Origin: JAYEIA01 sp964472505
Lineage (GTDB): Bacteria; Bacteroidota; Bacteroidia; Bacteroidales; JAADGE01
DNA length: 6,909 nucleotides
Assembly: GCA_964472505.1 (NCBI GenBank)
Contig: CAYYQW010000129.1
Coordinates: 1-6,909, forward strand
Direction: 5' to 3'
Numbering within the stretch: the stretch's first letter is position 1; every line of letters begins with the position of its first letter. Both the position numbers and the translations under genes were made by a program. Positions 6,380-6,909 of this stretch are shown piece after piece. The notes under the pieces are model-generated. The model worked only from the letters and a program-made list of their open reading frames with translations. It had not been told where the DNA came from and did not search any database.

Positions 6380-6909
6380 CATTCAGCATTCGATATTTAT
6401 AGAATAACGAACACTGAATTATGAATATCAAATATCGAACAAAATGAAAAACATAATGCTTCAACATTCAGCATTCAGCATTCGATATTTATAGAATGAC
6501 GAACACTGAATTATGAATATTAAATATCGAACAAAATGAAAAATATAATGCTTCAACATTCGACATTCAGCATTCGATATTTATAGAATGACGAACACTG
6601 AATTATGAATATCAAATATCGAACAAAATGAAAAACATAATGCTTCAACATTCAGCATTCGATATTCAGCATTCGATATTTATAGAATGACGAACACTGA
6701 ATTATGAATATTAAATATCGAACAAAATGAAAAATATAATGCTTCAACATTCGACATTCAGCATTCGATATTTATAGAATGACGAACACTGAATTATGAA
6801 TATCAAATATCGAACAAAATGAAAAACATAATGCTTCAACATTCAGCATTCGATATTCAGCATTCGATATTTATAGAATGACGAACACTGAATTATGAAT
6901 ATCAAATAT
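6380..6909. repeat. tandem array of 92/99-base units built from 7-base words
   Basis: Five full units and a partial sixth, counted from each CGATATTTATAGAAT, begin at 6391, 6483, 6575, 6674, 6766 and 6865. The spacings are 92, 92, 99, 92 and 99 bases. Type A (6575, 6766; 99 bases) and type B (6483, 6674; 92 bases) alternate. They differ by two C/T changes, by the wording of the short ATTC repeats and by one extra heptamer in A. The first unit is A-like but lacks 7 bases and has one substitution. Each unit divides into 7-base words plus one 8-base word: ATTCnnn words on the left (for example 6650-6677), ATTTATA at the centre (6678-6684), then GAAnnnn words (6685-6705 onward). Each unit also holds an inverted repeat, TTCGATATTT/AAATATCGAA (for example 6389-6398 with 6430-6439). 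The array runs off the window end. There are no unique spacers, so it is not CRISPR. Confidence 0.95.
6483..6864. repeat. perfect 191-base tandem duplication (B-A dimer)
   Basis: Within the array, 6483-6673 and 6674-6864 are identical base for base by eye. Each consists of one 92-base B unit followed by one 99-base A unit. This shows a recent duplication in steps of two units rather than one. The partial unit at 6865 carries the A-type base (ATCAAATAT) where strict alternation predicts the B-type (ATTAAATAT), so the pattern is broken there. Confidence 0.93.

Noticed and set aside
6444..6494. Tiny repeated reading frame in the array beginning MKNIMLQHS, about 16-20 codons, one per unit
   Set aside because: It is present in each full unit only because the unit is repeated. 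The 7-base length variation shifts the frame and changes the ending, and changes between copies do not favour synonymous sites clearly. Most likely a by-product of the heptamer wording.
6380..6909. CRISPR array
   Set aside because: The whole 92/99-base unit is repeated and no unique spacers separate short conserved repeats. No cas genes are nearby.

Overview
The window looks like Bacteroidota (Bacteroidetes) DNA. It is AT-rich and its reading frames show no clear Shine-Dalgarno sequences. The first gene has a promoter of the Bacteroides type (TTG, 20 bases, then TAnnTTTG). The gene families are also typical of this phylum: a TetR regulator followed by a LolA-like periplasmic protein and FtsX/MacB-type permeases, then a DUF4143 ATPase and an S23-type four-helix-bundle protein. 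No species can be named from the sequence.

Left part (1-4712): an export operon on the + strand. A TetR-family regulator (252-851) sits behind a promoter whose -7 element overlaps a palindromic operator, which suggests autorepression. Four bases later comes a secreted LolA-like 'outer membrane lipoprotein-sorting' protein (856-1620). Two paralogous FtsX-domain ABC permeases follow (1789-3231 and 3279-4712). Together they look like an inner-membrane exporter with a periplasmic lipid or lipoprotein carrier, under local repressor control. The ABC ATPase expected for such a pair is not in the window. The regulator carries a sequence that fits a canonical EF-hand calcium-binding loop, which is unusual for a TetR protein.

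Right part (4711-6909): a different, accessory-looking module. It begins on the stop codon of the second permease with two tandem 30-base hairpin repeats. It continues with an AAA ATPase carrying a DUF4143 nuclease-like C-terminal region (4806-5930) and, 7 bases later, a small four-helix-bundle protein (5938-6351). It ends in a tandem array (about 6380-6909, running off the window) of 92- and 99-base units. These units are built almost entirely from 7-base words, alternate between two sequence types, and include a perfect 191-base tandem duplication. Similar TTCGAT-containing motifs lie in opposite orientation at the two ends, so the module may be a mobile or repeat-propagated unit inserted behind the permease operon. 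That interpretation is inference.

The stretch 1-186 holds no gene I can support. The 558 bases after the last gene are almost entirely the repeat array.
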